A DNA stretch of 64,000 nucleotides. It comes from Actinophytocola sp035634895 (GTDB taxonomy: Bacteria > Actinomycetota > Actinomycetes > Mycobacteriales > Pseudonocardiaceae). A model generated the notes under the pieces. It was not told where the DNA came from. It saw nothing but the letters and a program-made list of their open reading frames with translations, and did not search any database. The stretch is from the NCBI RefSeq assembly GCF_035634895.1, contig NZ_DASQCC010000100.1, positions 5,509 to 69,508 of the forward strand, read 5' to 3'. Shown here in pieces: positions 1-8,269 of this stretch (its first letter is position 1; each line of letters starts with the position of its first letter). Both the position numbers and the translations under genes were made by a program.

Positions 1-909
1 GAGGATCACCGCGAAGCCGTTGACGCGTTCGCTGGACCGGGTGTTCATCTTGTGCGGCATGGCCGACGAGCCCACCTGGCCGGGGCGGAAGCCCTCCGTC
101 GCCAGCTCGTGACCGACCATCAGGCGGATGGTCTTCGCGAGGCTCGACGGCGCGGCGGCCACCTGCACCAGCGCGGTCACCACGTCGTAGTCCAGCGACC
201 TCGGGTACACTTGGCCGACGCTGTCGAAGACGTGCGCGAAACCGAGATGACCCGCGATGGTCCGCTGGAGCCTGTCCAGCTTGGCCGCGTCGCCGCCCAG
301 CAGGTCCAGCATGTCCTGCGCGGTGCCGACCGGACCCTGGATGCCACGCAGCGGGTAGCGCTCCACCAGCGAGTCGAGCCGCTCGAACGCGACCAGCAGC
401 TCGTCCGCCGCGGACGCGAACCGCTTGCCCAGCGTCGTGGCCTGGGCGGCCACGTTGTGCGACCGGCCGGCCATCACCAGCTCGCCGTGCTCGGTCGCGA
501 GCGTCGCCAGCCGGGCCAGCACGGCCACCGTCCTGACCCGGACGTGCTCCAGCGACCTGCGGAGCTGCAGCTGCTCAACGTTCTCCGTGAGGTCGCGGGA
601 CGTCATGCCCTTGTGCACGTGCTCGTGCCCGGCGAGCTCGTTGAACTCCTCGATCCGGGCCTTGACGTCGTGCAGCGTCACTCGTTCACGGGCCGCGATC
701 GACGCCAGGTCGACGTGGTCGACCACCCGCTCGTAGTCGGCGATCACCCCGTCGGGCACGTCGATGCCCAGTTCGGCCTGCGCACGCAGCACGGCGAGCC
801 ACAGCCTGCGCTCCAGCACGATCTTGTGCTCGGGCGACCACAGCTCGGCCAGCTCGGCGGAGGCGTAGCGGTTGGCCAGGACGTTCGGGATGCGTGGCTT
901 GGGCGTCAC
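1..909 (-). CDS. purB: Adenylosuccinate lyase, 5' part (cut by window edge)
   Basis: Adenylosuccinate lyase acts twice in purine synthesis: it releases fumarate from SAICAR and from adenylosuccinate. Only the first 303 codons are in the window; the family is usually about 430-480 residues. The protein reads PNVLANRYASAELAELWSPE near the N-terminus, a typical PurB opening, and contains the fumarase/aspartase signature SSAMPHKMNTR close to the cut edge, the substrate-binding loop of the family. The GTG at 909 is chosen because it begins VTPKPRIPNVLANRY; the Shine-Dalgarno sequence is weak. It starts 10 bases after the stop of the one-TM sigma-partner gene on the same strand, so it may be transcribed with that module. 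Family assignment is very secure; the 3' end is not seen. Confidence 0.95.
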   Translation of the reverse strand, partial: MTPKPRIPNVLANRYASAELAELWSPEHKIVLERRLWLAVLRAQAELGIDVPDGVIADYERVVDHVDLASIAARERVTLHDVKARIEEFNELAGHEHVHKGMTSRDLTENVEQLQLRRSLEHVRVRTVAVLARLATLATEHGELVMAGRSHNVAAQATTLGKRFASAADELLVAFERLDSLVERYPLRGIQGPVGTAQDMLDLLGGDAAKLDRLQRTIAGHLGFAHVFDSVGQVYPRSLDYDVVTALVQVAAAPSSLAKTIRLMVGHELATEGFRPGQVGSSAMPHKMNTRSSERVNGFAVIL

Positions 910-919
910 GCACCCCAGC

Positions 920-1741
920 CTAGAGTCCCAGCTCGGTGTCGGTCGCGAGCCTGCGCAGCTGCTCGACGGACACCGGGATGGTCTCCTTGGTGAGCTTCGG
1001 GCCGCCGCTGAGCGCGTAGTTGTACGCGGCGGCCTCGACCGCGGCACCGTCGCGCCGGAGGTGGTAGACGGCCGAGATCTTCCCGCCGGCCACGAACCCG
1101 CCCAGGTCCTGGTCCACGGCCATGAGCACGCCGCCGTCCTGCTCGCCGATCTTTCGGCAGGTGCCCTCCGAGCACGCCGTGTCGACCAGGTCGTTCGCGC
1201 CACCGGGCACCCATGTCTGGACCAGGATCGAGTACCGGACGCCGTCGATGGTGAAGTCGATGGCGCCGTTCACGTTCGTCTGGCCCTCGTAGTACTCACC
1301 GGTGGCCTCGCCGCCGAACTCGGAGACCTCGATCTCCGACGCGTTGGGCAGCACGGAAGGCATGATCTCCCGCAGGTGCGCCGCCATGTCCGTGCCACGC
1401 GCACGCAGCTTGTCGATCGGGAACTGGACCGGCGTGACGTCCTTGGCCGGCCACTGGATCCGAGACGGCGACGGGGACGTCTCGGACCCGGTGGCCGTCG
1501 ACTCGGTGGTCGTGGCCGGCCCCTGGCCCGCCTCCACCTGCGACGACAGGCGGCCCAGCGCGACCGGCAGCGCCACGGCCGCCACCGCGACCGCCACGGT
1601 CGCCACGCCGACCCCCATCAGCGCGCGGCGCCGCCTGACCTGCTGACGCGCGGCCGCGACCAGCACGTCCGGGTCGAAGTCGAGCGGCGGCTCCTCGGCG
1701 ACGGCGTCCCGCATACCGCCGCGCACGTCTTCCTCACTCAT
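920..1741 (-). CDS. One-TM partner of SigE-family sigma factor (putative anti-sigma factor)
   Basis: A 273-residue protein with a short cytosolic N-terminus, a positive patch (RRRR, about 36-39), one membrane helix (about 40-62), a Thr/Ser/Pro-rich linker and an extracytoplasmic domain of about 180 residues. It has no zinc anti-sigma (HxxxCxxC) motif. The ATG overlaps the stop of the sigma gene upstream (ATGA), which implies translational coupling. The N-terminal DAVAEEPPLDFDPD resembles DAVADTPPPTF of the equivalent gene at 2925-3674. The role as anti-sigma factor is inferred from this repeated gene order and topology. The extracytoplasmic domain is not one I recognise. Confidence 0.75.
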   Translation of the reverse strand: MSEEDVRGGMRDAVAEEPPLDFDPDVLVAAARQQVRRRRALMGVGVATVAVAVAAVALPVALGRLSSQVEAGQGPATTTESTATGSETSPSPSRIQWPAKDVTPVQFPIDKLRARGTDMAAHLREIMPSVLPNASEIEVSEFGGEATGEYYEGQTNVNGAIDFTIDGVRYSILVQTWVPGGANDLVDTACSEGTCRKIGEQDGGVLMAVDQDLGGFVAGGKISAVYHLRRDGAAVEAAAYNYALSGGPKLTKETIPVSVEQLRRLATDTELGL

Positions 1742-2262
1742 GACGCGACCCTCCCCATCAGTTCCGACACACAGGTCCGCAGCGATTCGAGGCCGCGGGC
1801 CGACTGGCTCTTGACCGTGCCCTCCGAGCAGGCCATGACGTCGGCCGTCTCGGCGACGGACAGGTCGTCGAAGTAGCGAAGGACCAGCACGGCGCGTTGC
1901 CGGGGCGGCAGGCGCAGCAGGCCCTGGTGGACGAGGTCGCGGGCCCACAGCCGCTCCGGGCTGTCGGCCGGGCCGCGTCCCTCGTCGTGGCGTTCCGGGA
2001 CCTCGGCGGCCGACTGCTCGGACCGCCGCCACGGCCGGCGCTTCTCGTCCAGCCAGGTGCGCAGCAGGACCGTGCGGCTGTAGTTCGAGAGGCTCTCGTC
2101 CTTCTCGACCCGCGTCCACGACCGGTAGATCTTGATCAATGTGGTCTGCATCAGGTCCTCCGCGAGGTGCCAGTCACCGCAGTACAGGTACGCCGACCTG
2201 CGCAGTCGGGCGGCGTGCTCGACCGCGAACCGGCGAAAGCTCTCCTCGTCGGACTGTCGCAT
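1738..2262 (-). CDS. SigE-family RNA polymerase sigma factor
   Basis: A 174-residue group 4 (ECF-like) sigma factor. Region 2 (about 5-75) has the typical CGDWHLAEDLMQTTLIKIY stretch, and region 4 (about 110-170) has LPPRQRAVLVLRYFDDLSV followed by the helix-turn-helix CSEGTVKSQSARG. These define the actinobacterial 'SigE family' subgroup. The ATG at 2262 is preceded by AAAGGGGG about 4 bases upstream; an in-frame ATG at 2301 lacks such a site and would add 13 residues. The stop overlaps the start of the one-TM partner. It is paralogous to the genes at 3695-4213 and 29154-29744. Confidence 0.93.
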   Translation of the reverse strand: MRQSDEESFRRFAVEHAARLRRSAYLYCGDWHLAEDLMQTTLIKIYRSWTRVEKDESLSNYSRTVLLRTWLDEKRRPWRRSEQSAAEVPERHDEGRGPADSPERLWARDLVHQGLLRLPPRQRAVLVLRYFDDLSVAETADVMACSEGTVKSQSARGLESLRTCVSELMGRVAS

Positions 2263-2300
2263 GGGCCCCCTTTCGCCCATTACCCACGACGCGATGCCCA

Positions 2301-2888
2301 TCAGGGTTGCAAGGACTCGCGGAGCATCCGTTTCGCGACCGCGCGGGGGTCCGGGTTCACCTCGATCAGCGCGTTGACCACGGCGCCGTCCACCAGCGCG
2401 ATGAGGTGCTCGATGCGTCGCTCGTCGACCGGGACGCCCGAGCGGGCCAGGATCTCGGCGAGCAGCGCCCGCAGCTCGACGCCGAGCGTGCGCATCAGTG
2501 GGCGCAGGTAGGGGCGGCGGAACGTCGCCACCAGGCGCTCGTACCGCAGCAGCACCAGCTCGGCGTCCCGTTCGCCGGCCGGCGAGCCGAGCAGCTGGTC
2601 GAGCACGAGGTCGATGACGGACTCGAGGTCGCGCCGCTCGGCGGGGAGCGCCTCCAGCAGCTCACGGCCGCGGACCAGCTCGGCCCTGGCGTGGTGCTCG
2701 ACCGCGGCCGTCATCAGCTCGTCCAGCGAGTCGAAGTAGTACGTGGTGGACGCCAGCGGCAGGCCGGCGCGCTCGGCGACGGCCCGGTGCCGGACGGCGT
2801 CGAAGCCGCCCTCGACCAGCAGCGCCGCCGCGGCCGCCACGAGCGACTGGCGACGCCGCTCGCCTTTGGGGGTGCTGGCGGCCGTCAT
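2301..2888 (-). CDS. TetR-family transcriptional regulator
   Basis: A 195-residue TetR-type repressor. The N-terminal helix-turn-helix (about 12-57) includes RRRQSLVAAAAALLVEGGFD and LPLASTTYYFDSLDELMTAA, where TTYYFDS is the usual end of the recognition helix. The rest is an all-helical ligand/dimerisation domain of unknown specificity. It sits between the two sigma/one-TM modules on the same strand. Its 3' end lies within 40 bases of the sigma start at 2262, so it may be read through into that module. The target genes cannot be told from the sequence. Confidence 0.9.
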   Translation of the reverse strand: MTAASTPKGERRRQSLVAAAAALLVEGGFDAVRHRAVAERAGLPLASTTYYFDSLDELMTAAVEHHARAELVRGRELLEALPAERRDLESVIDLVLDQLLGSPAGERDAELVLLRYERLVATFRRPYLRPLMRTLGVELRALLAEILARSGVPVDERRIEHLIALVDGAVVNALIEVNPDPRAVAKRMLRESLQP

Positions 2889-2924
2889 GCCGAGAAATCG
2901 TACGGCTCAGTAGATCCTGGCGAT

Positions 2925-3674
2925 TCAGTAGATTCTGGCGATGTCCCTGGCGAAGCGGGACAGGTCCGCCTCGTACGGCGCGGCGTCACCCGCGCTCGCC
3001 GGCTCGCTCACCACGAGCACCTGCCGGCCGTCGCTCGTGGGCGCGAGGGCCTGGGCGCTGCCGGAGCTGGCCGCGGTGAAGGCCGTGTCACTGGCAGACA
3101 CGAGAAGGACGTTGAGCCGGCCTTCCGGAAGGTCGAAAGCGGCGCCCGTGGTGTCGCCGCCGCAGCTCATGGAGACCGGCACGGCATCGTTGGCTTTGAT
3201 TCCGGCGGCGGCCGGGAGCTCGCCCGCGAGGGCAGCAGCGAGCTCCCGGTCCACCTGTTCGCACCCACTAGGAGTGCCGGTGGGCCCCGCAGGCCCACCA
3301 TTCCCATTCGGAGTGCCCCCCTGCTTGGGCGACCCCGACGGGAAGTCTTCCGCACGCTGACTCTCCGTCGGTGCGGCAGTTTTACCGTCCTCGTTTGGTA
3401 ACTCGTCTGGAGCAGCGAGTTCGTTACCGGTTGAAGCGGAAACGCCAGCACTTGCCGAGTCCGAGTACGAACCCTGCCCTGTCCACAATGCCACGCCCAA
3501 CGCCGTCGCGCCCGCGAGAACCGCCACACCAAAGGCGGAACCTGCGAGTAACCCGTTCCGGCGACGGGCCCGCTGGCGTTCCGACTCCCTGGTGACGTCG
3601 GTCCGCGTGAACGTCGGCGGCGGAGTGTCCGCGACCGCGTCTTTCAGCAGCTCGGCGAGCTTCTTCTCGTCCAT
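2925..3674 (-). CDS. One-TM partner of second SigE-family sigma factor (putative anti-sigma factor)
   Basis: A 249-residue membrane protein: cytosolic N-terminus (1-40) with DAVADTPPPTF, then RARRR, one membrane helix (about 41-63), a long linker rich in Ser, Gly, Pro and Asn (about 70-135), and a C-terminal domain with a cysteine pair (CEQVDREL and SMSCGGD). The ATG at 3674 is supported by a near-perfect GGAAGGAGGT; an earlier ATG at 3696-3698 overlaps the sigma stop. It parallels the gene at 920-1741 in order, topology and N-terminal motif, so a sigma-sequestering role is inferred. The C-terminal domain may sense something outside the membrane. Confidence 0.75.
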   Translation of the reverse strand: MDEKKLAELLKDAVADTPPPTFTRTDVTRESERQRARRRNGLLAGSAFGVAVLAGATALGVALWTGQGSYSDSASAGVSASTGNELAAPDELPNEDGKTAAPTESQRAEDFPSGSPKQGGTPNGNGGPAGPTGTPSGCEQVDRELAAALAGELPAAAGIKANDAVPVSMSCGGDTTGAAFDLPEGRLNVLLVSASDTAFTAASSGSAQALAPTSDGRQVLVVSEPASAGDAAPYEADLSRFARDIARIY

Positions 3675-3694
3675 TCCGCCACCTCCTTCCACGC

Positions 3695-4213
3695 TCATGA
3701 GGCGGACCTCAGGTCGTCCAGTGTGCCGCCGAGCGCCGTCCGCAACGCCGTCAGCCCTCTGGCAGTCTGGCTCTTCACGGTCCCTTCCGAGCACTTGAGC
3801 GCCTCGGCCGTGGCCGCGACGTCCAGACCCTCGAGGTACCGCAGGACGAGCACCGCACGCTGCCGCGGCGGGACCGCCCGCAGGCCGGCGAGCAGCGCGG
3901 ACCTCGTCGCTACGGCGTCGCCGATCTCGCCGTCCGTGGACGGCCGGTCCGGCAGTTCCTCGACGAACCGCTCCCGGCGCCACGGGCGCCGGGACTCGTC
4001 GATCACCGCGCGCACCAGCGTCCTGCGGACGTAGGCGTCCAGGGCCCCGCGGTCCCGGATCCTGCGCCATCGCCGGTGCAACGAGACGAACGCGGTCTGC
4101 GCGAGATCGTCCGCGCGGTGCCAGTCACCGCACAGCAGATACGCGGATCTCCGCACGGCGTCTCGCCGAGCCGCGAAGTACTCCGCGAAGTCCTCCTCGT
4201 CGCGCTGATCCAC
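3695..4213 (-). CDS. SigE-family RNA polymerase sigma factor
   Basis: A 172-residue group 4 sigma factor of the SigE family. Region 2 includes LRRSAYLLCGDW-type residues (RRSAYLLCGDWHRADDLAQ); region 4 has VPPRQRAVLVLRYLEGLDV and CSEGTVKSQTARGL. It starts with GTG at 4213 and has no strong Shine-Dalgarno sequence. It is followed after about 20 bases by its one-TM partner. Close likeness to the sigma factor at 1738-2262 suggests duplication of the whole sigma/partner pair. Divergent from the threonine aldolase gene at 4367. Confidence 0.93.
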   Translation of the reverse strand: MDQRDEEDFAEYFAARRDAVRRSAYLLCGDWHRADDLAQTAFVSLHRRWRRIRDRGALDAYVRRTLVRAVIDESRRPWRRERFVEELPDRPSTDGEIGDAVATRSALLAGLRAVPPRQRAVLVLRYLEGLDVAATAEALKCSEGTVKSQTARGLTALRTALGGTLDDLRSAS

Positions 4214-4366
4214 GCGGGCTCTCTCTGCTCGTCGTCCTGCACGTCCGGGACGGAAAGTGCGGTGTCTACGGTTGCACGACCCTTCGTTGTGACGTACGCC
4301 ACCCCCTCCTGGGACGCACGGGACGTCGCCGAGGTGCCGCCCAGGGGGATGTGGTGTGATCAGATC

Positions 4367-5380
4367 GTGACCAAAGTGCGGGAGATCGATCTTCGTTCGG
4401 ACACTGTCACCCAGCCGGACGAACGGATGCGGCTCGCGATGTCGCGGGCCGAGGTCGGGGATGACGTGCTCGACCGGGACCCCACGATGCGGGCCCTCGA
4501 GGAGCGGGCGGCCGACCTGCTCGGCGTCGACGCGATGCTGTGGGTGCCGACCGCGAGCATGGGCAACATCATCGCGTTGACCTCACACCTGCGAAGAGGC
4601 GACCGATTTCTCGCGCCACGCCTGGCGCATGTGCTGGAGAACGAGTTGGGCACCGCGGCCTGGCTGTCCGGCGGCATGCCGGAGGCCGTGGACTGGGGCG
4701 CGTGGCCGGGGCGGATGCCGGTCGAGTCGGTGCGGGCGGCCGGGCGCGTCGGGCCCTACCACTCGCTGCGAACCACGCTGCTGTGCCTGGAGAACACGCA
4801 CAACGGCGCGGGCGGCACGGTCACCCCACCGGACGAGCACGCGAAGCTGGTCGCGACCGCCAGGGACGTGGGGCTGAAGGTGCACCTGGACGGCGCCCGG
4901 CTCTGGCACGCCTCGGTCGCGCTGTCCGTGCCGCCGGCCGCGCTGACGGTCGGGGTCGACACCGTGCAGGTGTGCCTGACCAAGGGACTTGGCGCGCCGA
5001 TGGGCAGCCTGGTCGGCGGCAGCACCGCGTTCGTCGAGGAGGCGCGGCGGATCAGGAAGATGCTGGGCGGCGGGGTCCGCCAGGGCGGGATCGTCGCCGC
5101 CGCCGGGCTGGTCGCGCTGGACCGGATCCCGGACCTGGCCGAGGACCACGTCAACGCGCGGAAGCTCGCGACCGGACTGGCCGAGCTCGGTTGGGAGGTC
5201 GACCAGCCGGAGACGAACATCGTGCTGGCGGGGACGCCGGACACCGAGGCGTCGCTCGCCGCGCTCAAACGGGTCGGCGTGCTGGCCGTCCCGATGAGCG
5301 GCAAGGTGCGGTTCATCCCGCACCGCGACATCACGGCCAAGGACATCAGCGAGGTCGTCGGCCGGATCGCCGGGCTCTAG
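4367..5380 (+). CDS. ltaE: Low-specificity L-threonine aldolase (PLP-dependent)
   Basis: A 337-residue fold-type I PLP enzyme that cleaves threonine or allo-threonine to glycine and acetaldehyde. The family opening REIDLRSDTVTQPDERM, the LENTHNGAGG motif, KVHLDGARLW, and the PLP lysine in VCLTKGLGAPMGS are all present. The start is uncertain: GTG at 4367 gives a normal-length protein but no Shine-Dalgarno site, while ATG at 4349 has AGGGGG directly against it. Its stop shares a CTAG with the stop of the convergent 58-residue gene. Function is well supported by motifs. Confidence 0.93.
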   Translation: MTKVREIDLRSDTVTQPDERMRLAMSRAEVGDDVLDRDPTMRALEERAADLLGVDAMLWVPTASMGNIIALTSHLRRGDRFLAPRLAHVLENELGTAAWLSGGMPEAVDWGAWPGRMPVESVRAAGRVGPYHSLRTTLLCLENTHNGAGGTVTPPDEHAKLVATARDVGLKVHLDGARLWHASVALSVPPAALTVGVDTVQVCLTKGLGAPMGSLVGGSTAFVEEARRIRKMLGGGVRQGGIVAAAGLVALDRIPDLAEDHVNARKLATGLAELGWEVDQPETNIVLAGTPDTEASLAALKRVGVLAVPMSGKVRFIPHRDITAKDISEVVGRIAGL

Positions 5381-5553
5381 CGGATCTGCTTACGGTGCGA
5401 GCCGGCCTGGATGGCCTTGTAACCGACGAAGCCGACGGTGACGACCGCGGCCGCGACGAGCAGGAAGCCCACGACCTTGAAGATCGCACCGATGATCCAG
5501 AAAGCGGCCCAGATGACCAGGATCGCGCCGGCGATCTTGAGCAGCGTGTTCAT
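5377..5553 (-). CDS. Small two-TM membrane protein (58 aa)
   Basis: A short hydrophobic protein, MNTLLKIAGAILVIWAAFWI at the N-terminus, then a second hydrophobic stretch (about 25-48) and a basic tail ending HRKQIR. Topology is one hairpin or two membrane helices. The start at 5553 is backed by GGGAGG about 9 bases upstream. It resembles the small membrane proteins common in actinomycetes but carries no recognisable motif, so no function is proposed. It is convergent with ltaE and overlaps it by four bases (CTAG gives a TAG stop on both strands). Confidence 0.75.
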   Translation of the reverse strand: MNTLLKIAGAILVIWAAFWIIGAIFKVVGFLLVAAAVVTVGFVGYKAIQAGSHRKQIR

Positions 5554-5672
5554 TGTGTCTTTCCTCCCCTGTACCGGGTTCACCCGGCTGAACGAACGGC
5601 GCTCGCCGCCGGTTCCTTCAGTCAACCACCGGCGGAGCCCCGAGACATCGGGGAATTCCACCGGTCTTCGTC

Positions 5673-6815
5673 TCAGGGTGTGAGCCACTCACCCAGCCGT
5701 TCCAGGGCCGCCTCGACGTCCTGGGTCGGACCCGCGAAGGAGAACCGGACGAAACGCGTGCCCAGCGCGGGGTCGAAGTCGACGCCGGGGACGATCGCGA
5801 CGCCGGTCTCGGCGAGCAGGCGCTGGCACCAGGACATGGTGTCGGTGGTCAGGTGGGACACGTCGGCGTAGGCGTAGAACGCGCCGTCGACCGGGGCGAC
5901 CCGGTCGATGCCCAGCTTGGCGAGGCCGGTGACCAGCAGGTCGCGGTTGACCCGGTAGTGGTCGACGTGGGCGTCGAGCTCCGCGTACTGGAAGGCGGCG
6001 GTCGCGGCGTGCTGGGCGAGGGTCGGCGGGCAGAGCGTGAAGTTGCCGGTCAGGCAGTCGACGGCGCGCAGCAGGCGCCGCGGCACGAGGAGCCAACCGA
6101 GCCGCCAGCCGGTCATGGCGAAGTACTTGGAGAACGAGTTGACCACGATGGCCTCGCGGGAGAACTGCCATGCCGAGGCCGGCGGGTCGGCCAGGTACGA
6201 GATGCCGTGGTAGATCTCGTCGCTGACCAGCTGCACGTCGTGGTCGGCGCACCAGCCGGCGATGGCGGCGAACTCGCCGGTGGGCAGGACCGTGCCGGTC
6301 GGGTTGGCCGGGGACGCGATGATCAGGCCGTCGAGCCTTCCCGCTCGTGCCAACATGTCGACGGTGGGTTGGAAGCGGGTCTCGGGACCGCAGGGCAGCT
6401 CGACGACCTCGCAGCCCAGGGTCCTGAGGATGTTGCGGTAGGCCGGGTAGCCGGGACGGGCCAGGGCGACGCGGTCGCCGGCGTCGAAGGCCGCGAGGAA
6501 GGCCAGCAGGAAGCCGCCGGACGAGCCGGTGGTGGCGACGACGTCGCTCGGGTCGACGTCGAGGGCGTACCTCTGGTCGTAGTGGTGGGCGATCGCCTCG
6601 CGCAGCTCGGGGATGCCGAGCTGCTCGGTGTAGCCGAGGTAGCCGTGGAGCGACTCGGCCGCCCTGTCGAGAACGGCGCGTGGTGCCGCGGCCGACGGTT
6701 GCCCGGCGGCCAGCGACACCACGTCCCCCTGTGCGCGCTGCCGGGCGTTGGCCGCGGACAGCACGTCCATCACGTGGAAGGGTGGGATGTTTGCGCGAGC
6801 GGCGACGTTCAGCAT
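5673..6815 (-). CDS. Class I/II pyridoxal-phosphate aminotransferase
   Basis: A 380-residue fold-type I aminotransferase. Seen motifs: LAAGQPSAAAPRAV near residue 35, GYLGYTEQLGIPELREAIA, TTGSSGGFLLAF, ASPANPTGTVLP, VSDEIYHGI (PLP-binding Asp), and VNSFSKYFAMTGWRLGW containing the Schiff-base lysine. These fit the AspC/aromatic aminotransferase superfamily; the substrate is not resolved. ATG 6815 is preferred over GTG 6824 because AAGGGTGG lies at a proper distance. It begins about 12 bases after the stop of the MFS exporter, so the two are probably cotranscribed. Confidence 0.92.
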   Translation of the reverse strand: MLNVAARANIPPFHVMDVLSAANARQRAQGDVVSLAAGQPSAAAPRAVLDRAAESLHGYLGYTEQLGIPELREAIAHHYDQRYALDVDPSDVVATTGSSGGFLLAFLAAFDAGDRVALARPGYPAYRNILRTLGCEVVELPCGPETRFQPTVDMLARAGRLDGLIIASPANPTGTVLPTGEFAAIAGWCADHDVQLVSDEIYHGISYLADPPASAWQFSREAIVVNSFSKYFAMTGWRLGWLLVPRRLLRAVDCLTGNFTLCPPTLAQHAATAAFQYAELDAHVDHYRVNRDLLVTGLAKLGIDRVAPVDGAFYAYADVSHLTTDTMSWCQRLLAETGVAIVPGVDFDPALGTRFVRFSFAGPTQDVEAALERLGEWLTP

Positions 6816-6826
6816 GGTCACCACCC

Positions 6827-8269
6827 TTACACGGCCGCGGGCACCAGCTCCTCCTCCTGTGCGACCTTCGGTTGGCGCAACACGGTGACCGCGAGTACGA
6901 CCCCCAAGGCGACGAGCCCGGCGGCGATGCCGAACGCGAGGTGGAAACCGCTGGTCACCGCCTCGGTCCGGCCGATGCCCTCGGCGAGCAGCCCGTTGGT
7001 GTGAGCCGTTGCCACCGTGGCGAGGACGGCGAGCCCGAGCGCGCCACCGACCTGCTGGGTGGTGTTGACCAGGCCGGACGCGACGCCGGAGTCGTCCCTG
7101 GTGGCGTCGGACATGGCGAGGGTCATCATCGCGGGGAAGCCGAGGCCGGCGCCGATGCCCAACAGCGTGACCGCGGGGAAGACGTCGGCGAGGTAGCCGG
7201 CGTCCACGGGCGCGCGGGTGAACAGGACAAGGCCGGCCGTGACGAGGACGAGCGCCGCCACCAGGACGTTCCGTTCCCCGAAGCGGGCGTTGACCCGCGC
7301 GGAGACACCGAGCGACAGCCCGCCGATGCCGACGGCGACGGGCAGGAACCCGAGGCCGATCTGGAGTGGGTCGTAGTGCAGGACCTTCTCCAGGTAGAGG
7401 GCGCCGAGGAAGAACATGCCGAACATGCCGGCGACCAGGAGGACCTGGATGAGGTTGGCGCCCGCGACGTTGCGGCTGCGGAGGATGCGCAGGGGCAGGA
7501 GCGGGTTCGCGCTGGTGGCCTGGCGGGTGACGAAGCCGGCGAGGAGTGCCACGGACGCCGCGCCGACGAGGAGCGTGTGGGCGGAGCCCCAGCCGTAGTC
7601 GGCGGCCTTGACGATCGTGTAGACGCCGAGCATGAGACCGGTGGTGACGAGGAGGGCGCCGAGGACGTCCGCGCCTTCCTTCAGTCCGATGCCCTGCTCG
7701 CCGGGGACCCTCCGGACGGCCAGCAAGGTGGTGAGGACGCCGATCGGCACGTTGACGAAGAAGATCCAGTGCCAGCTGATGGCCTCGGTCAGCACGCCGC
7801 CCGCGAGGAGGCCGATCGAACCGCCGGCCGCCGCGACGAAGCTGAACACGCCGATCGCCCTGGCCTGCTCCCCCCTGCCGGGAAACATGGTGACGATCAT
7901 GCCGAGAATGACGGCGGCGGCCATCGCGCCACCGACCCCCTGGACGAACCGCGCGGCGATGAGCAGTCCCTGTGTGGTGGCGAGGCCGCAGAGCAGCGAG
8001 GCGGCGGTGAAGACCGCGATGCCGCCGAGAAACATGCGCTTGCGACCGACGAGGTCCCCGGTCCGGCCGGCGAGGAGAAGGAGACCGCCGAAGGGGATGA
8101 GGTATGCGTTGACCACCCAGGCAAGCCCCGACTGGGAGAAGCCGAGGTCAGCCTGGATGACGGGCAGCGCGACGTTGACGATGGTGCCGTCGAGAATGAT
8201 CATCAACATCCCGGCGCACAACACGACGAGCGCGAACCACCTGGAGTCGCGCCTTTCGTTCTGGGACAT
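6827..8269 (-). CDS. MFS drug-resistance exporter, DHA2 (EmrB/QacA) type
   Basis: A 480-residue major facilitator with about 14 hydrophobic segments. The DHA2 signature LDGTIVNVALPVIQADLGFS lies in TM1, and GRTGDLVGRKRMF forms the cytoplasmic loop 2-3 motif. Such proteins export lipophilic drugs by proton antiport. An AGGAGG sequence precedes the ATG. A MarR gene on the same strand lies about 370 bases upstream and is the likely regulator. The downstream aminotransferase follows closely. Substrate unknown. Confidence 0.93.
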   Translation of the reverse strand: MSQNERRDSRWFALVVLCAGMLMIILDGTIVNVALPVIQADLGFSQSGLAWVVNAYLIPFGGLLLLAGRTGDLVGRKRMFLGGIAVFTAASLLCGLATTQGLLIAARFVQGVGGAMAAAVILGMIVTMFPGRGEQARAIGVFSFVAAAGGSIGLLAGGVLTEAISWHWIFFVNVPIGVLTTLLAVRRVPGEQGIGLKEGADVLGALLVTTGLMLGVYTIVKAADYGWGSAHTLLVGAASVALLAGFVTRQATSANPLLPLRILRSRNVAGANLIQVLLVAGMFGMFFLGALYLEKVLHYDPLQIGLGFLPVAVGIGGLSLGVSARVNARFGERNVLVAALVLVTAGLVLFTRAPVDAGYLADVFPAVTLLGIGAGLGFPAMMTLAMSDATRDDSGVASGLVNTTQQVGGALGLAVLATVATAHTNGLLAEGIGRTEAVTSGFHLAFGIAAGLVALGVVLAVTVLRQPKVAQEEELVPAAV

